NCBI RefSeq assembly: GCF_019969685.1
Contig: NZ_JAHXYZ010000001.1
Span: 1,860,001-1,924,000 of the forward strand
DNA from: Microbacterium sp. EST19A
GTDB lineage: Bacteria; Actinomycetota; Actinomycetes; Actinomycetales; Microbacteriaceae
Length of the DNA: 64,000 nucleotides
Reading direction: 5' to 3'
Position numbers and translations under genes: made by a program. The notes under the pieces are model-generated. The model was not told the origin of the DNA. It searched no databases and saw only the letters and a list, made by a program, of their open reading frames with translations. Position 1 is the first letter of the stretch, and the number at the start of each line of letters is the position of its first letter. Positions 41,700 through 50,951 of this stretch are shown piece after piece.

Positions 41700-42815
41700 A
41701 TGACCCTTTCCCCCTCAGCAGAGAACGCCGCCGCGTCGGCGGACGACGTCGCCGCGCACACCGGGATGCCGGAGACGGCCACGCTCCGGGCGCCGGCCGT
41801 GAAGCCGCCCGCCGAGAAGACCTTCTGGTCGCAGCTCGGTGCGTCGTTCGCGATGTTCCGCAACCGCAAGTCTCTCGCGGGTCTCATCATCCTCGGCGTC
41901 TTCGTGCTCGTCGCGCTGTTCAGCGACCTGCTCGCCCCTTACGGCCCCTTGGAGAAGGACTACACGGCCCTCCGGCAGGCGCCGTCGTGGACCCACCTGC
42001 TCGGCACGACCCACATGGGCGAGGACATCCTCAGCCAGATCATCTACGGCACCCGCGGTGTGCTCATCGTCGGCTTCCTCGCCGGCATCATGGGCACCTT
42101 CATCGCCGTGATCATGGGCGTCGTCTCGGGGTACACCCGAGGCTGGCGCAGCGAGTCGCTCTCGGCCCTGACGAACGTGTTCCTGGTGATCCCCGGACTG
42201 CCGCTGATCATCATCGTGGCCTCGCAGTTCGAGAACCCGCCGCTCGTGCTGATCGCCGCCGTGCTCGCCCTCACCGGGTGGGCGTGGGGCGCCCGCGTGA
42301 TGCGCGCCCAGACGATGTCGCTGCGCAACCGCGACTTCATCCAGGCCGCGCGGGCGAACGGCGAGCCGCTCCGGCGCATCATCTTCGTCGAGATGCTGCC
42401 GAACCTCATGGCGATCATCGCCTCGAGCTTCGTCGGCACGGTGACCGCGGCGGTGCTCGGGCTGACGACGCTCGCGTTCATCGGCGTCATCCCCATCACG
42501 AACCTCAACTGGGGCACGATCCTGTACTGGGCGCAGCAGAACGGCGCCTTCCCGAACTACTGGTGGTGGTACGTGCCCGCGGGGCTCTGCATCGCCCTCC
42601 TCGGCGTCGCACTCTCGCTGATCAACTTCGGCATCGACGAGTACGTCAACCCGCGCCTGCGGTCCGCCGGTGAGCGGGCCAGGGCCATGAAGAAGAAGGG
42701 GCTGAATGTGAACGACGCGGTCACCGCGGTCCGCAGCATCCCGACCTCCCCGAAGAAGACCACGGCCTCGACGACGACGTCGTCGAAGACCACGAACACA
42801 CAGAACTCGAAGTGA
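41700..42815 (+). CDS. ABC transporter permease (DppC/OppC-like)
   Basis: A 371-residue membrane protein. The N-terminal domain up to about residue 60 is hydrophilic, the LLGTTHMGEDILSQIIYGTR block is the DppC hallmark, and NRDFIQAARANGEPLRRIIF is the ATPase-coupling region. The C-terminal 35 residues are unusual: a Lys/Thr/Ser-rich tail (PTSPKKTTASTTTSSKTTNT) that looks unstructured and cytoplasmic. Start ATG 41700 overlaps the previous TGA by one base. Confidence 0.92.
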   Translation: MTLSPSAENAAASADDVAAHTGMPETATLRAPAVKPPAEKTFWSQLGASFAMFRNRKSLAGLIILGVFVLVALFSDLLAPYGPLEKDYTALRQAPSWTHLLGTTHMGEDILSQIIYGTRGVLIVGFLAGIMGTFIAVIMGVVSGYTRGWRSESLSALTNVFLVIPGLPLIIIVASQFENPPLVLIAAVLALTGWAWGARVMRAQTMSLRNRDFIQAARANGEPLRRIIFVEMLPNLMAIIASSFVGTVTAAVLGLTTLAFIGVIPITNLNWGTILYWAQQNGAFPNYWWWYVPAGLCIALLGVALSLINFGIDEYVNPRLRSAGERARAMKKKGLNVNDAVTAVRSIPTSPKKTTASTTTSSKTTNTQNSK

Positions 42816-45061
42816 TGACCTCTCAGACTCTGACCACGTCCCTGCCGTACCAGAACCCCGACCTCTCGATCCCGGACCGCGTCGCCGATCTCCTCGGCCG
42901 CATGACGGTGGAGGAGAAGATCGGGCAGATGCTGCAGCTCGACGCCCGCGACGATCTCGACGACCACATCCTGCGCCGGCAGGCGGGGTCGATCCTGCAC
43001 ACCTCGCCCGAGCGCATCCTGCGGGCGAACGAGCTGACCGCCCGGACGCGGCTGCAGATCCCCCTGCTCGTGGCCGAGGACTGCATCCACGGCCACTCGT
43101 TCTGGCCCGGCGCGACGATCTACCCGACCCAGCTCGGGATGGCCGCGTCCTGGGATGCCGGACTGCTCGAGCGCGTCGCCCGTGCCACCGCCGAAGAGGT
43201 CGCCGCCACCGGCATCCACTGGACGTTCTCGCCGGTGCTCTGCATCTCGCGCGATCTGCGCTGGGGCCGGGTGAGCGAGACGTTCGGCGAGGATCCGTTC
43301 CTCATCGGCGAGCTCGCCAGTGCCATGGTGCGCGGCTACCAGGGCGACGGCCTGGACGACCCGACCGCGATCCTCGCGACGGCCAAGCACTTCGCCGGGT
43401 ACTCCGAGACGCAGGGCGGGCGCGACGCCAGCGAGGCCGACATCTCGCGCCGCAAGCTGCGCTCGTGGTTCCTGCCGCCGTTCGAGCGCGTGGCGAAGGA
43501 GGGATGCCGCGTGTTCATGCTCGGCTACCAGACCATGGACGGCGTGCCGATCACGACCAACGAGTGGCTGCTCAGCGATGTGCTGCGCGGGGAGTGGGGC
43601 TACACCGGCACGCTCATCACCGACTGGGACAACGTCGGCCGCATGGTCTGGGAGCAGCGCATCCAGCCCGACATCGCGCACGCTGCGGCCGCAGCGACGA
43701 GCGCCGGCAACGACATGATCATGACCACGCCCGGCTTCTTCGAGGGCGCGCTGGATGCCGTGGTGCAGGGGCTCCTCCCCGAGGACGCGTTCGATGCCGC
43801 AGCCGCACGGATCCTCACGCTGAAGTTCGAGCTGGGGCTCTTCGAGGACCCGCGTCTCCCGCGGGCGGAACTGGATGCCGTCGTCGGCAGCGCCGCGCAC
43901 GCGGACCTCAACCTCGAGACGGCACGCCGCTCGATCGTGCTGCTCGAGAACGACGGCGTGCTGCCGCTCGACGCGACGGCTCCGCTGCGGGTCGCGGTCG
44001 TCGGACCGCTCGCCGACGACGCGCAGACGCAGCTCGGCGACTGGGCCGGCGGCTCGGGACAGGCCGGCTGGCTCGACGGCCAGCCGCGCGAGATGATCAC
44101 GACCGTGCGCGACGGGCTGGAGCGCATCGACGGCTGGAGCGTCTCCCACGCCCGTGGGGCCGAGATCCTCACGCTCGAGGAGGACCCGCAGGGCGCGTTC
44201 TTCCCCGACCATCAGCCGCGCCCGCCGGTGGTGAAGCCGTCGGCTCCGGATGAGGCGCTGATCGCCGAGGCCGTCGCCGCGGCATCCGACTCCGACGTGG
44301 TCGTGGCCGTGGTGGGAGACCGCATCGAACTCGTCGGCGAGGGACGCTCGACCGCCACGCTCGAGCTCATCGGCGGACAGAACGCGCTGCTCGACGCGGT
44401 GATCGCGACGGGCAAGCCCGTGGTCGTGGTCCTGCTCGCGTCGAAGCCGCTCGTGCTGCCGGCATCCGTGCAGCAGGCGGCCGCCGTGATCTGGGCGGCG
44501 AACCCGGGGATGCAGGGCGGGCGCGCGCTCGCCGAGATCATCTCCGGAGCCGTCGAGCCCTCGGGGCGTCTGCCGATCTCGTTCGCGCGCCATGTCGGCC
44601 AGCAGCCGACCTATTACAACCAGATCCGCGGGCAGCACGGCGACCGCTACGCCGACCTCACCCAGGCGCCGGCCTGGGCGTTCGGGGAGGGACGGTCGTA
44701 CACGACGGTCGAGTACTCCGACCTCGCGCTCGAGTCGACCGCGTTGGGAGCGGACGACACGATCGTCGGGCACATCACCGTGACGAACACGGGGGAGCGT
44801 CCGGTGCGCGAGACCGTGCAGGTGTACGTGCGGGATGCCGTGACCAGCGTGAGCTGGACCGACAAGGAGCTCAAGACCTACCGCCAGGTCGACATCGAGC
44901 CGGGGGAGTCGGCGCGGGTGCGACTGGAGCTGCCGGTCGCGGACTGCACGATCGTGGATGCCGCCGGCATCCGTGTCGTCGAGCCGGGGGCGTTCGAGCT
45001 GCTCGTCGGACCGTCGTCGCGGGACGAGGTGCTGCTGACCGCCGGGTTCGAGGTGGCCTGA
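42815..45061 (+). CDS. Glycoside hydrolase family 3 beta-glucosidase/beta-xylosidase
   Basis: A 748-residue GH3 enzyme without signal peptide, so it acts in the cytoplasm on imported oligosaccharides. Domain 1 (to about 330) has MTVEEKIGQMLQLDARDDLD, TAKHFAGYSETQGGRDAS and the nucleophile in LITDWDNVGRM. Domain 2 (about 370-560) is the alpha/beta sandwich with VVAVVGDRIELVGEGRS. The C-terminal fibronectin-like domain has VTNTGERPVRETVQVYV and ends at 748. ATG 42815 overlaps the permease TGA (TGATG); GTG 42812 is equally possible. Terminal gene of the importer operon. Confidence 0.93.
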   Translation: MTSQTLTTSLPYQNPDLSIPDRVADLLGRMTVEEKIGQMLQLDARDDLDDHILRRQAGSILHTSPERILRANELTARTRLQIPLLVAEDCIHGHSFWPGATIYPTQLGMAASWDAGLLERVARATAEEVAATGIHWTFSPVLCISRDLRWGRVSETFGEDPFLIGELASAMVRGYQGDGLDDPTAILATAKHFAGYSETQGGRDASEADISRRKLRSWFLPPFERVAKEGCRVFMLGYQTMDGVPITTNEWLLSDVLRGEWGYTGTLITDWDNVGRMVWEQRIQPDIAHAAAAATSAGNDMIMTTPGFFEGALDAVVQGLLPEDAFDAAAARILTLKFELGLFEDPRLPRAELDAVVGSAAHADLNLETARRSIVLLENDGVLPLDATAPLRVAVVGPLADDAQTQLGDWAGGSGQAGWLDGQPREMITTVRDGLERIDGWSVSHARGAEILTLEEDPQGAFFPDHQPRPPVVKPSAPDEALIAEAVAAASDSDVVVAVVGDRIELVGEGRSTATLELIGGQNALLDAVIATGKPVVVVLLASKPLVLPASVQQAAAVIWAANPGMQGGRALAEIISGAVEPSGRLPISFARHVGQQPTYYNQIRGQHGDRYADLTQAPAWAFGEGRSYTTVEYSDLALESTALGADDTIVGHITVTNTGERPVRETVQVYVRDAVTSVSWTDKELKTYRQVDIEPGESARVRLELPVADCTIVDAAGIRVVEPGAFELLVGPSSRDEVLLTAGFEVA

Positions 45062-45080
45062 GTCGGCGCACGACCCGGCG

Positions 45081-45908
45081 CTAGCGCCCGCTGCCGGTGA
45101 TGACGCCCTCCTTGACGTAGCGCTGCGCCGCCAGCACCAGCACCAGTGCCGGAAGGCTCGCGATCAGCGACGCCGCCATGGTCGCGGCCCAGGTGTTCAG
45201 GTTCGAGTTCGCGAGCGCGTAGATGAACACCGTCACCGGGTACATGTCGGTCTTCGTGACCAGCGTCAGCCCGAACAGCAGGTCGCCCCACGAGAACAGG
45301 AACGTGAAGACCCCGGCCGTGATGATCGCGTTGCGCGACAGCGGCACGACGATCCGACGCAGGGCGCCGAGCGGACCCAGTCCGTCGAGCGTCGCCGCCT
45401 CGATCACCTCGGTGTCGAGGCGCAGCATGAACGACCGCAGCAGGATGATCGCGAACGGGATGCCCGCGGTCGAGTTGGCCAGGATCAGTCCCACGTAGCT
45501 GTTGAGCACGCCCCACGTGTTGAACATCGCGTAGAACGAGTTCGCCAGCACGATGCTCGGGATCATCTGCGCGAGCAGCAGGAGCACGAGGCCCAGACTC
45601 ACCGCACGGGACCGGAGTCTGCTCAGCGAGTACGCGGCCGGGACGGCCACGACGAGAGTGAGCAGCACCGAGCCGAACGCCGTGACGAGACTGACCCGCA
45701 GCCCCTCGAGCCCGCCGTTCTCGAAGGCATCGGCATACCCGTCGAGCGCGGCGTTCGAGGGGAACCACTCGGTGTCGGTCGAGTTCGCACCCGGCTGGAG
45801 GGATGCCGACAGCATCCAGTACACCGGGAACAGATAGACGATCAGGATCGCGACGGTGAGCAGCGTCCAGAACCAGCCGCGGTGACGACGCGGCGTGTGC
45901 GCGGTCAT
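45081..45908 (-). CDS. Sugar ABC transporter permease (MalG-type)
   Basis: A 275-residue membrane protein with six hydrophobic segments. VYLFPVYWMLSASLQPGAN, IEAATLDGLGPLGALRRIVVPL (coupling region) and YVKEGVITGSGR at the C terminus are diagnostic of the MalG/UgpE branch. Last gene of the minus-strand binding protein-permease-permease unit; start overlaps the previous stop by ATGA. No ATPase gene is nearby. Confidence 0.92.
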   Translation of the reverse strand: MTAHTPRRHRGWFWTLLTVAILIVYLFPVYWMLSASLQPGANSTDTEWFPSNAALDGYADAFENGGLEGLRVSLVTAFGSVLLTLVVAVPAAYSLSRLRSRAVSLGLVLLLLAQMIPSIVLANSFYAMFNTWGVLNSYVGLILANSTAGIPFAIILLRSFMLRLDTEVIEAATLDGLGPLGALRRIVVPLSRNAIITAGVFTFLFSWGDLLFGLTLVTKTDMYPVTVFIYALANSNLNTWAATMAASLIASLPALVLVLAAQRYVKEGVITGSGR

Positions 45909-46852
45909 CGTTCCGCACGCTCCCGTCGCGCCGACAGCCAGGTGTACACGATCGCGAATCCGAGACTGATGATCAGCAGGAGCATGCCGTAGGCGCCCGC
46001 CTGGCCGAATTCGAACGTGCTGAAGGCCGCGCGGTACGACAGCACACCGAGGGTCATGGTGCTGTTCGCGGGACCGCCCTGCGTGAGAGCGAGCACCAGG
46101 TCGACGATGAGCAGGTTGAACACCACGCTCATCACGACCAGCACCGAGATCACCGGCCAGATGCTCGGGATGACGATGTGCCACAGCCGCTTGCCTGCAC
46201 CGGCTCCATCGAGGGCAGCCGCCTCGAGATGCTCCTCGGGGACCTGCTTGAGCGCGGCCGCGAGGATCGTCGACCAGTACGGCAGGCTCGCCCACACCGC
46301 GACGACGATCACGCACGCGAGCGCGGTCGCGGGATCGGCCAACCACGCGTTCGTCGGCAGGCCGAGAGTGCGGAGGATGTCGTTGACCGCGCCGTCTCCG
46401 GCGAGCAGCGACTTCCAGATCGTCGCGACCACGACGGCCGGCAGCAGCCAGGGGATCAGGATGAGCGCGGGGAGCCAGCGGCTCCCGGGAAAGCGACGCG
46501 TGAACAGGAGCGCGAGACCGAACCCGAGCACGAGCTCGGCGGTGACCGCGACCACGGTGATCGTGAGCGTGTTCACGATCGCGATGCCGGTCGCGTCAGC
46601 GCGGAAGATGTCGGCGAAGTTCTGCAGGCCCACGAAGGGCGCCTCGCCGGTGATGAACGTGCCGGTCGTGAAGTCCGTCGTGCTCATGAACACGCCGTAC
46701 CCGAGCGGGAAGAGGAAGAAGACGGCGAAGAAGAGGATGGCGGGCACGAGGAAGGCCCACAGCTCCACTTTGCGTCGCCGCACGAGGGTCAGGCCGAAGC
46801 GACCGGAGACGGCGGTCTCCGGTCGCTTCGGCGCCGCAGTGACTGCGGTCAT
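45905..46852 (-). CDS. Sugar ABC transporter permease (MalF-type)
   Basis: A 315-residue membrane protein with six hydrophobic segments after a cytoplasmic N terminus. GYGVFMSTTDF, EAAALDGAGAGKRLWHIVIP (coupling region) and ALTQGGPANSTMTLG are typical of the MalF/UgpA branch. The start overlaps the binding-protein stop by one base (TGATG). It forms the channel with the downstream MalG-type subunit. Confidence 0.92.
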   Translation of the reverse strand: MTAVTAAPKRPETAVSGRFGLTLVRRRKVELWAFLVPAILFFAVFFLFPLGYGVFMSTTDFTTGTFITGEAPFVGLQNFADIFRADATGIAIVNTLTITVVAVTAELVLGFGLALLFTRRFPGSRWLPALILIPWLLPAVVVATIWKSLLAGDGAVNDILRTLGLPTNAWLADPATALACVIVVAVWASLPYWSTILAAALKQVPEEHLEAAALDGAGAGKRLWHIVIPSIWPVISVLVVMSVVFNLLIVDLVLALTQGGPANSTMTLGVLSYRAAFSTFEFGQAGAYGMLLLIISLGFAIVYTWLSARRERAER

Positions 46853-48093
46853 CAGCCCTGATCGGCCTTGCTCAACGCTTCCTCGGCGCTCACGCCGTTG
46901 ACGGTCGCGTTCTGCAGGGCGTCGACGTACTTCTGCTGCAGCGCGTTCCACTCGGTGCCGAGGGATGCCGGGTTGAAGGCGTTCTCGACGGGGGTGACGA
47001 AGGCCTCGGCCGCGGGGACCTCGGCGACGAAGGCATCCTGCGCGGAGGTCAGCGCCGGCACGTAGCCGCCCTGCACCGCGGTGTCGATCTGATTCTCCTC
47101 CGAGGCGCGGCACTCGACGAGAGCGGCGGCCGCCTTCTCGCGCTTCTCGTCGCCCTGCACGGCGACGCCGTAGCCGTAGCCGAGAAGGCCGACGCTGCTC
47201 TCATCGGCGCTCGAGCCGGCCGGGATCGGGAACGTGCCGTACTCGAATCCGAGGCTCGTGTCGACGAGGTTCCACGGCCCGGAGACGGTGATCGCCGCCT
47301 TGCCGGACGTCCACTGGTCGATGCCGTCCCAGCCCCAGTTCACGAACTCCTTCGAGAGGCTGCCGTCGGCGACGAGGGTCTTGTACAGGTCGATCGCCGC
47401 GGCCGCGCCGTCGCTGGTGACCTCGGCCGGGTCGCCGCCGGCGCTCAGCAGGAACGGAAGGAAGTACGAGGAGGTCGAGCCGTCGCCGGCGATGCCGGGG
47501 AGCGCGATGCCGTAGTGGTCGGCGGTCGTGGTGGCCTTGGCCACCTCGACGAGCTCGTCGAACGTGGTGGGGAGCTCGGTGATCCCGGCGGCGTCGAAGA
47601 TCTCCTTGTTGTAGAAGACGGAGTAGTCCTCGACCTGCACCGGCAGCGCGTAGAGCGTGCCGTCGTACTGACCGAGGTCGGCGACGGAGTCGGCGAGTCC
47701 CTCGGTGTCCAGGCCCAGCTCACCCAGGTCGGCCAGCACGCCCTGCTCGGCGAGCTGCGGCAGCTGCGTGTCGGTGCTGAGCAGCGCGATGTCGGGAAGC
47801 GACTTGGAGCTCGCCGCCTGCAGCAGGCTGGTGGTGTAGTCGCCGGACAGCGTCTCGACCTCGACCTTGATGCCGAGGTCGGCGGCGCAGGCCTCGAAGT
47901 ACTCCTTCTGCAGCGTCTGGTACGGGTCGAAGTCGATGTTGTTCCAGACCGTCAGCTCGACGCCCTCGAAGCCGGCGTCACCGCTCGACTCGGGTTCGGC
48001 GGCGGGCGAACAGGCGGCGAGGAGGATGACGGTCGCGAGCCCGGCCGAGGCCGAGAGAGCGACGCGTGACGTGCGCGCACGGAGAATGCTCAT
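46852..48093 (-). CDS. Family-1 ABC transporter substrate-binding lipoprotein
   Basis: A 413-residue extracellular binding protein with a lipobox (VILLAACSPA). LTVWNNIDFDPYQTLQKEYF, SSKSLPDIALLSTDTQLPQL and WGWDGIDQWTSGKAAITVSG are family-1 blocks. These usually bind sugars, polyols or glycosides; here the neighbouring nucleoside-hydrolase and SAHH-like genes raise the possibility of a nucleoside or ribosyl compound. A 154-base gap separates it from the monooxygenase gene on the same strand; I see no clear promoter or operator in the gap. Confidence 0.9.
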   Translation of the reverse strand: MSILRARTSRVALSASAGLATVILLAACSPAAEPESSGDAGFEGVELTVWNNIDFDPYQTLQKEYFEACAADLGIKVEVETLSGDYTTSLLQAASSKSLPDIALLSTDTQLPQLAEQGVLADLGELGLDTEGLADSVADLGQYDGTLYALPVQVEDYSVFYNKEIFDAAGITELPTTFDELVEVAKATTTADHYGIALPGIAGDGSTSSYFLPFLLSAGGDPAEVTSDGAAAAIDLYKTLVADGSLSKEFVNWGWDGIDQWTSGKAAITVSGPWNLVDTSLGFEYGTFPIPAGSSADESSVGLLGYGYGVAVQGDEKREKAAAALVECRASEENQIDTAVQGGYVPALTSAQDAFVAEVPAAEAFVTPVENAFNPASLGTEWNALQQKYVDALQNATVNGVSAEEALSKADQG

Positions 48094-48247
48094 GAGGGCG
48101 GATCCTTAGCTCGACCGGGCTGTGACCGGTCGTCGGGAGAAGGGTGGCGGATGCCGGTTGGCATGAGTCTCGTGGACCCGCGCCCGAGCGTCTGCAGCGT
48201 CGGAAACATGACGAAATGATCCGACGCACACTGTCATGCCCGCCGGG

Positions 48248-49615
48248 TCAGCGGCGTCGTGCGCCGGCGGGATGGTCGATCCCGACCACGTCCGATCCGT
48301 CGGTCCTGAGTCGCGAGCGCAGGGTGCCGGAATCCGGGAAGCCCCCGAACAGGCCCCGGTCGCGCAGCTTCGGAGCGAGCAGCTCGCTGAAATCGTCGAG
48401 CGTGCCGGGCGACAGGAACTGGTGCAGCAGGAAGCCGTCGACGCCGGACGCGTCGACGAACTCCTCGATGTTCGCCGCGACCTCGTCGGGGGTGCCGATG
48501 AACCGGTCGTCCGAGAAGGCCGTGACCGAGGCGAAGCGTCGCCGGACGTCGCCGGCGGTGAGAGGCGGAGCATCCGCCTGCGTCTCCTTGGTCTGCGTGT
48601 GCGTGGTGCTCTGCTTCGCGATCGGCTCGTCGTCGGCGTACCTGCTGAAGTCGACGCCGCTCCATCCGGCGTAGGCGGCGAGCTGGGCGTCGGCGTTGTA
48701 ATGCGACTGGTAGCCGTCGAGCTTCTCCTGCACCGCGACACGAGTGCGGGCAATGACCGGGTTCATGCCCACGACGGCGCGGATCTGCTCCGGGTCTCGC
48801 CCGAGTTCGGCGGCACGGGCGCGGATGCCGGCGAGCCCCGTCCTGATCGCCTGCGGGTCGGAGTCGCCGACGAAGATGAGCTCGGCGTGACGGGCGGCGA
48901 ACTCGCGCCCGCGCGGCGACCAGCCGGCCTGGATCAGGTACGGCGTGCGCTGCGGGGAGGGGATGCTGAGATGCGGACCCGCGACCCGGAAGTGCGCGCC
49001 CTCGTGGTCGACCCGATGCACCTTCGACGGGTCGGCGAACAGACGCTGCTCCTTGCTGCCGACGAAGGCGTCGGGCTCCCAGCTGCGCTCCCACAGGTCG
49101 TAGACGACCTCGAGGAACTCGTCCGCGCGGTCGTAGCGGCTGTCGTGGGCCATCACGTCGAGCCCGAAGTTGGCCGCCGCGCCGGGCAGATACGAGGTGA
49201 CGATGTTCCACGCGACGCGGCCGTCGGTGAGGTGGTCGAGCGTGCTGAACCGACGCGCATGCGCGAACGGATGCTCGTACGTGGTCGACACGGTGGCGCC
49301 GAAGGCGATGCGCTCCGTGACGGCGGCCAGGGCGGGGATGTGCAGGAGCGGGTCGTGCGCGGGCAACTCGACGCCCCACTCCAGTGCGGTCGCCGCGCCT
49401 CCGCGGTACGTGTCGTAGAGGCCGAGCACGTCACCGAAGAAGAACAGGTCGAAGGCGGCATCCTCCGCCCGTCGTCCGAGGTCGAGCCAGTACTTCAGAG
49501 AGGTCGCGCCGAGGCGCTCGTCGGCCGGATGCGTCCAGAGGCTCACGGCACCGGAGCCGTTGCCCACGCATGCCTGCTCGTACAGCCCGTACATCAGCGG
49601 TCGTCGTTCGGTCAT
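48248..49615 (-). CDS. Bacterial luciferase-fold (LLM) flavin monooxygenase, NtaA/SnaA/DszA type
   Basis: A 455-residue two-component flavin monooxygenase. VSLWTHPADE, YWLDLGRRAEDAAFDLFFFG, WNIVTSYLPGAAANFGLD and YLIQAGWSPRGREFAARHAE match the NtaA/DszA/SnaA group, which uses reduced FMN from a separate reductase to oxidise nitrogen or sulfur compounds, sometimes cleaving C-S or C-N bonds. No reductase is in this operon; a flavin reductase is encoded at 54550. Its start overlaps the amidohydrolase stop by ATGA. The substrate is unknown. Confidence 0.88.
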   Translation of the reverse strand: MTERRPLMYGLYEQACVGNGSGAVSLWTHPADERLGATSLKYWLDLGRRAEDAAFDLFFFGDVLGLYDTYRGGAATALEWGVELPAHDPLLHIPALAAVTERIAFGATVSTTYEHPFAHARRFSTLDHLTDGRVAWNIVTSYLPGAAANFGLDVMAHDSRYDRADEFLEVVYDLWERSWEPDAFVGSKEQRLFADPSKVHRVDHEGAHFRVAGPHLSIPSPQRTPYLIQAGWSPRGREFAARHAELIFVGDSDPQAIRTGLAGIRARAAELGRDPEQIRAVVGMNPVIARTRVAVQEKLDGYQSHYNADAQLAAYAGWSGVDFSRYADDEPIAKQSTTHTQTKETQADAPPLTAGDVRRRFASVTAFSDDRFIGTPDEVAANIEEFVDASGVDGFLLHQFLSPGTLDDFSELLAPKLRDRGLFGGFPDSGTLRSRLRTDGSDVVGIDHPAGARRR

Positions 49616-50916
49616 CGGTTCGTTCCGTTCGTGAGGGCGGCGGTCCAGAGCGTGCATCCGTCGACGATCGTCGCGACCGCCGCCGGGGCGTTCTCGACGA
49701 GCTCGGCCAGGGCGTCACGGGGGTCGGTCGAGGAGACGGCGAACACGGCGAGGTCCGCGCGCGCCTCCGCGGCCAGGAGACCGCTGGGGGCGGGACCGCT
49801 GCCGAGGCCGAGGCCGAGCGCGCGGGCGCCGCCTGCCGTTGCGGCGTGCAGCAGGCGGGCGTGCAGGTCGTCGCCCGTGTATCCCTGCGCCTGCGCGAGG
49901 CGGTGGAGCTCGGCGACATCGTCGAGCACGTTCAGCGAGGGCGAGGAGGAGAGCGAGTCGGTGCCGACGCCGATCGGGTTCCCCTCGAGCAGGTAGTCGG
50001 CGACCGGTGGGGCGTCCAGACCGATCACGGCGTTCGAGCGCGGACACAGGGCGACCGAGACTCCGCGCGCGCGCAGCAGCGCACGGTCGTCGGCGTCGAC
50101 GTAGATGCCGTGCGCGAGGTGCGAGTGCGGGGTGAGCACGCCGAGGCTGTCGAGGTAGCGCACGACGCCGTCGCCCGAGCCGCCGCCCGACAGCAGCTGC
50201 ATGTCGGAGTGGCCGAGACCGCGCCACCGATCGGCGAGCGCGCCGGTGCCGAAGCGGGCGAACTCGTCTTCGGATGCGGATTCCGCGGCGTGGATGTGCA
50301 GTCGCACACCGTGCTCCTCCGCGAGATGCTGCAGCGCGCGGAACACGTCGGTGTCCAGTGAGTAGATCGCGTGCGGGGACAGGCCCGTCGCCGGGGGCGA
50401 GGGGAGCGCCTCGAGCTGCGACAGCACGCGCTCGCGGCCGTCGAGCTCCCAGGCCGCCCGCTTCCAGCCGAACACCTCCCAGAACACGATCCCGTGCAGG
50501 CCGGCGTCGTGCACGGCGGCGCCCGCGGCGGGATCGGTCACGATCTCCGCGACCGCGGTGGTGCCGCCGGCGATCGACAGGCGAACCCCCTCGGCGGCCG
50601 AGGCCGCCCAATCGTGCTCGGTGCGGTAGCCCTTCTCGAAGGCGAGCGCCCAGGTCTCGAAGCTCGGATAGGAGCCGCGTCCGACCTCGGCCATGTCGGT
50701 GTACTGCAGGTGGGTGTGCGCGTTCACGAGGCCCGGCGTGAGCGCGCCGTCCCATTCGTGGCGCTCGCCGACGGTCTCGCCCAGCTCGGCGGTCAGGGCG
50801 TCGTGCGTTCCGACCGCGACGATGCGGCCATCGCGCACGGCGACGGCGCCGTCGGCGATCGGCGGGGTCGCGACAGGGAGCACCGTGCGTGCGCGGTGGA
50901 GGGTGATGCTGCTCAT
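49612..50916 (-). CDS. Amidohydrolase, SAH/MTA/aminofutalosine deaminase-like
   Basis: A 434-residue amidohydrolase of the TRZ/ATZ branch. The metal motif is LVNAHTHLQYTD (HxH); further blocks are HIHAAESASEDEFA, LAHGIYVDADD, CPRSNAVIG and GVGTDSLSSSPSLN with the catalytic aspartate. The GTDSL form is shared with deaminases of S-adenosylhomocysteine, methylthioadenosine, 5'-deoxyadenosine and aminofutalosine. Deamination of an adenine-type nucleoside is therefore my favoured reading. ATGA coupling to the monooxygenase; a 35-base gap to the SAHH-like gene upstream. Confidence 0.85.
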   Translation of the reverse strand: MSSITLHRARTVLPVATPPIADGAVAVRDGRIVAVGTHDALTAELGETVGERHEWDGALTPGLVNAHTHLQYTDMAEVGRGSYPSFETWALAFEKGYRTEHDWAASAAEGVRLSIAGGTTAVAEIVTDPAAGAAVHDAGLHGIVFWEVFGWKRAAWELDGRERVLSQLEALPSPPATGLSPHAIYSLDTDVFRALQHLAEEHGVRLHIHAAESASEDEFARFGTGALADRWRGLGHSDMQLLSGGGSGDGVVRYLDSLGVLTPHSHLAHGIYVDADDRALLRARGVSVALCPRSNAVIGLDAPPVADYLLEGNPIGVGTDSLSSSPSLNVLDDVAELHRLAQAQGYTGDDLHARLLHAATAGGARALGLGLGSGPAPSGLLAAEARADLAVFAVSSTDPRDALAELVENAPAAVATIVDGCTLWTAALTNGTNR

Positions 50917-50951
50917 GCGGATCCGGTCTCTCGGTACGGGCGATTCGAGGC

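Noticed and set aside
42557..44773. A 738-codon minus-strand open frame opposite the GH3 gene
   Set aside because: It mirrors the GH3 coding sequence and contains no recognisable motif.
48094..48247. Hidden small gene between the monooxygenase and binding-protein genes
   Set aside because: The 154-base gap has no open frame with a ribosome site or conserved-looking sequence; I see nothing definite in it.
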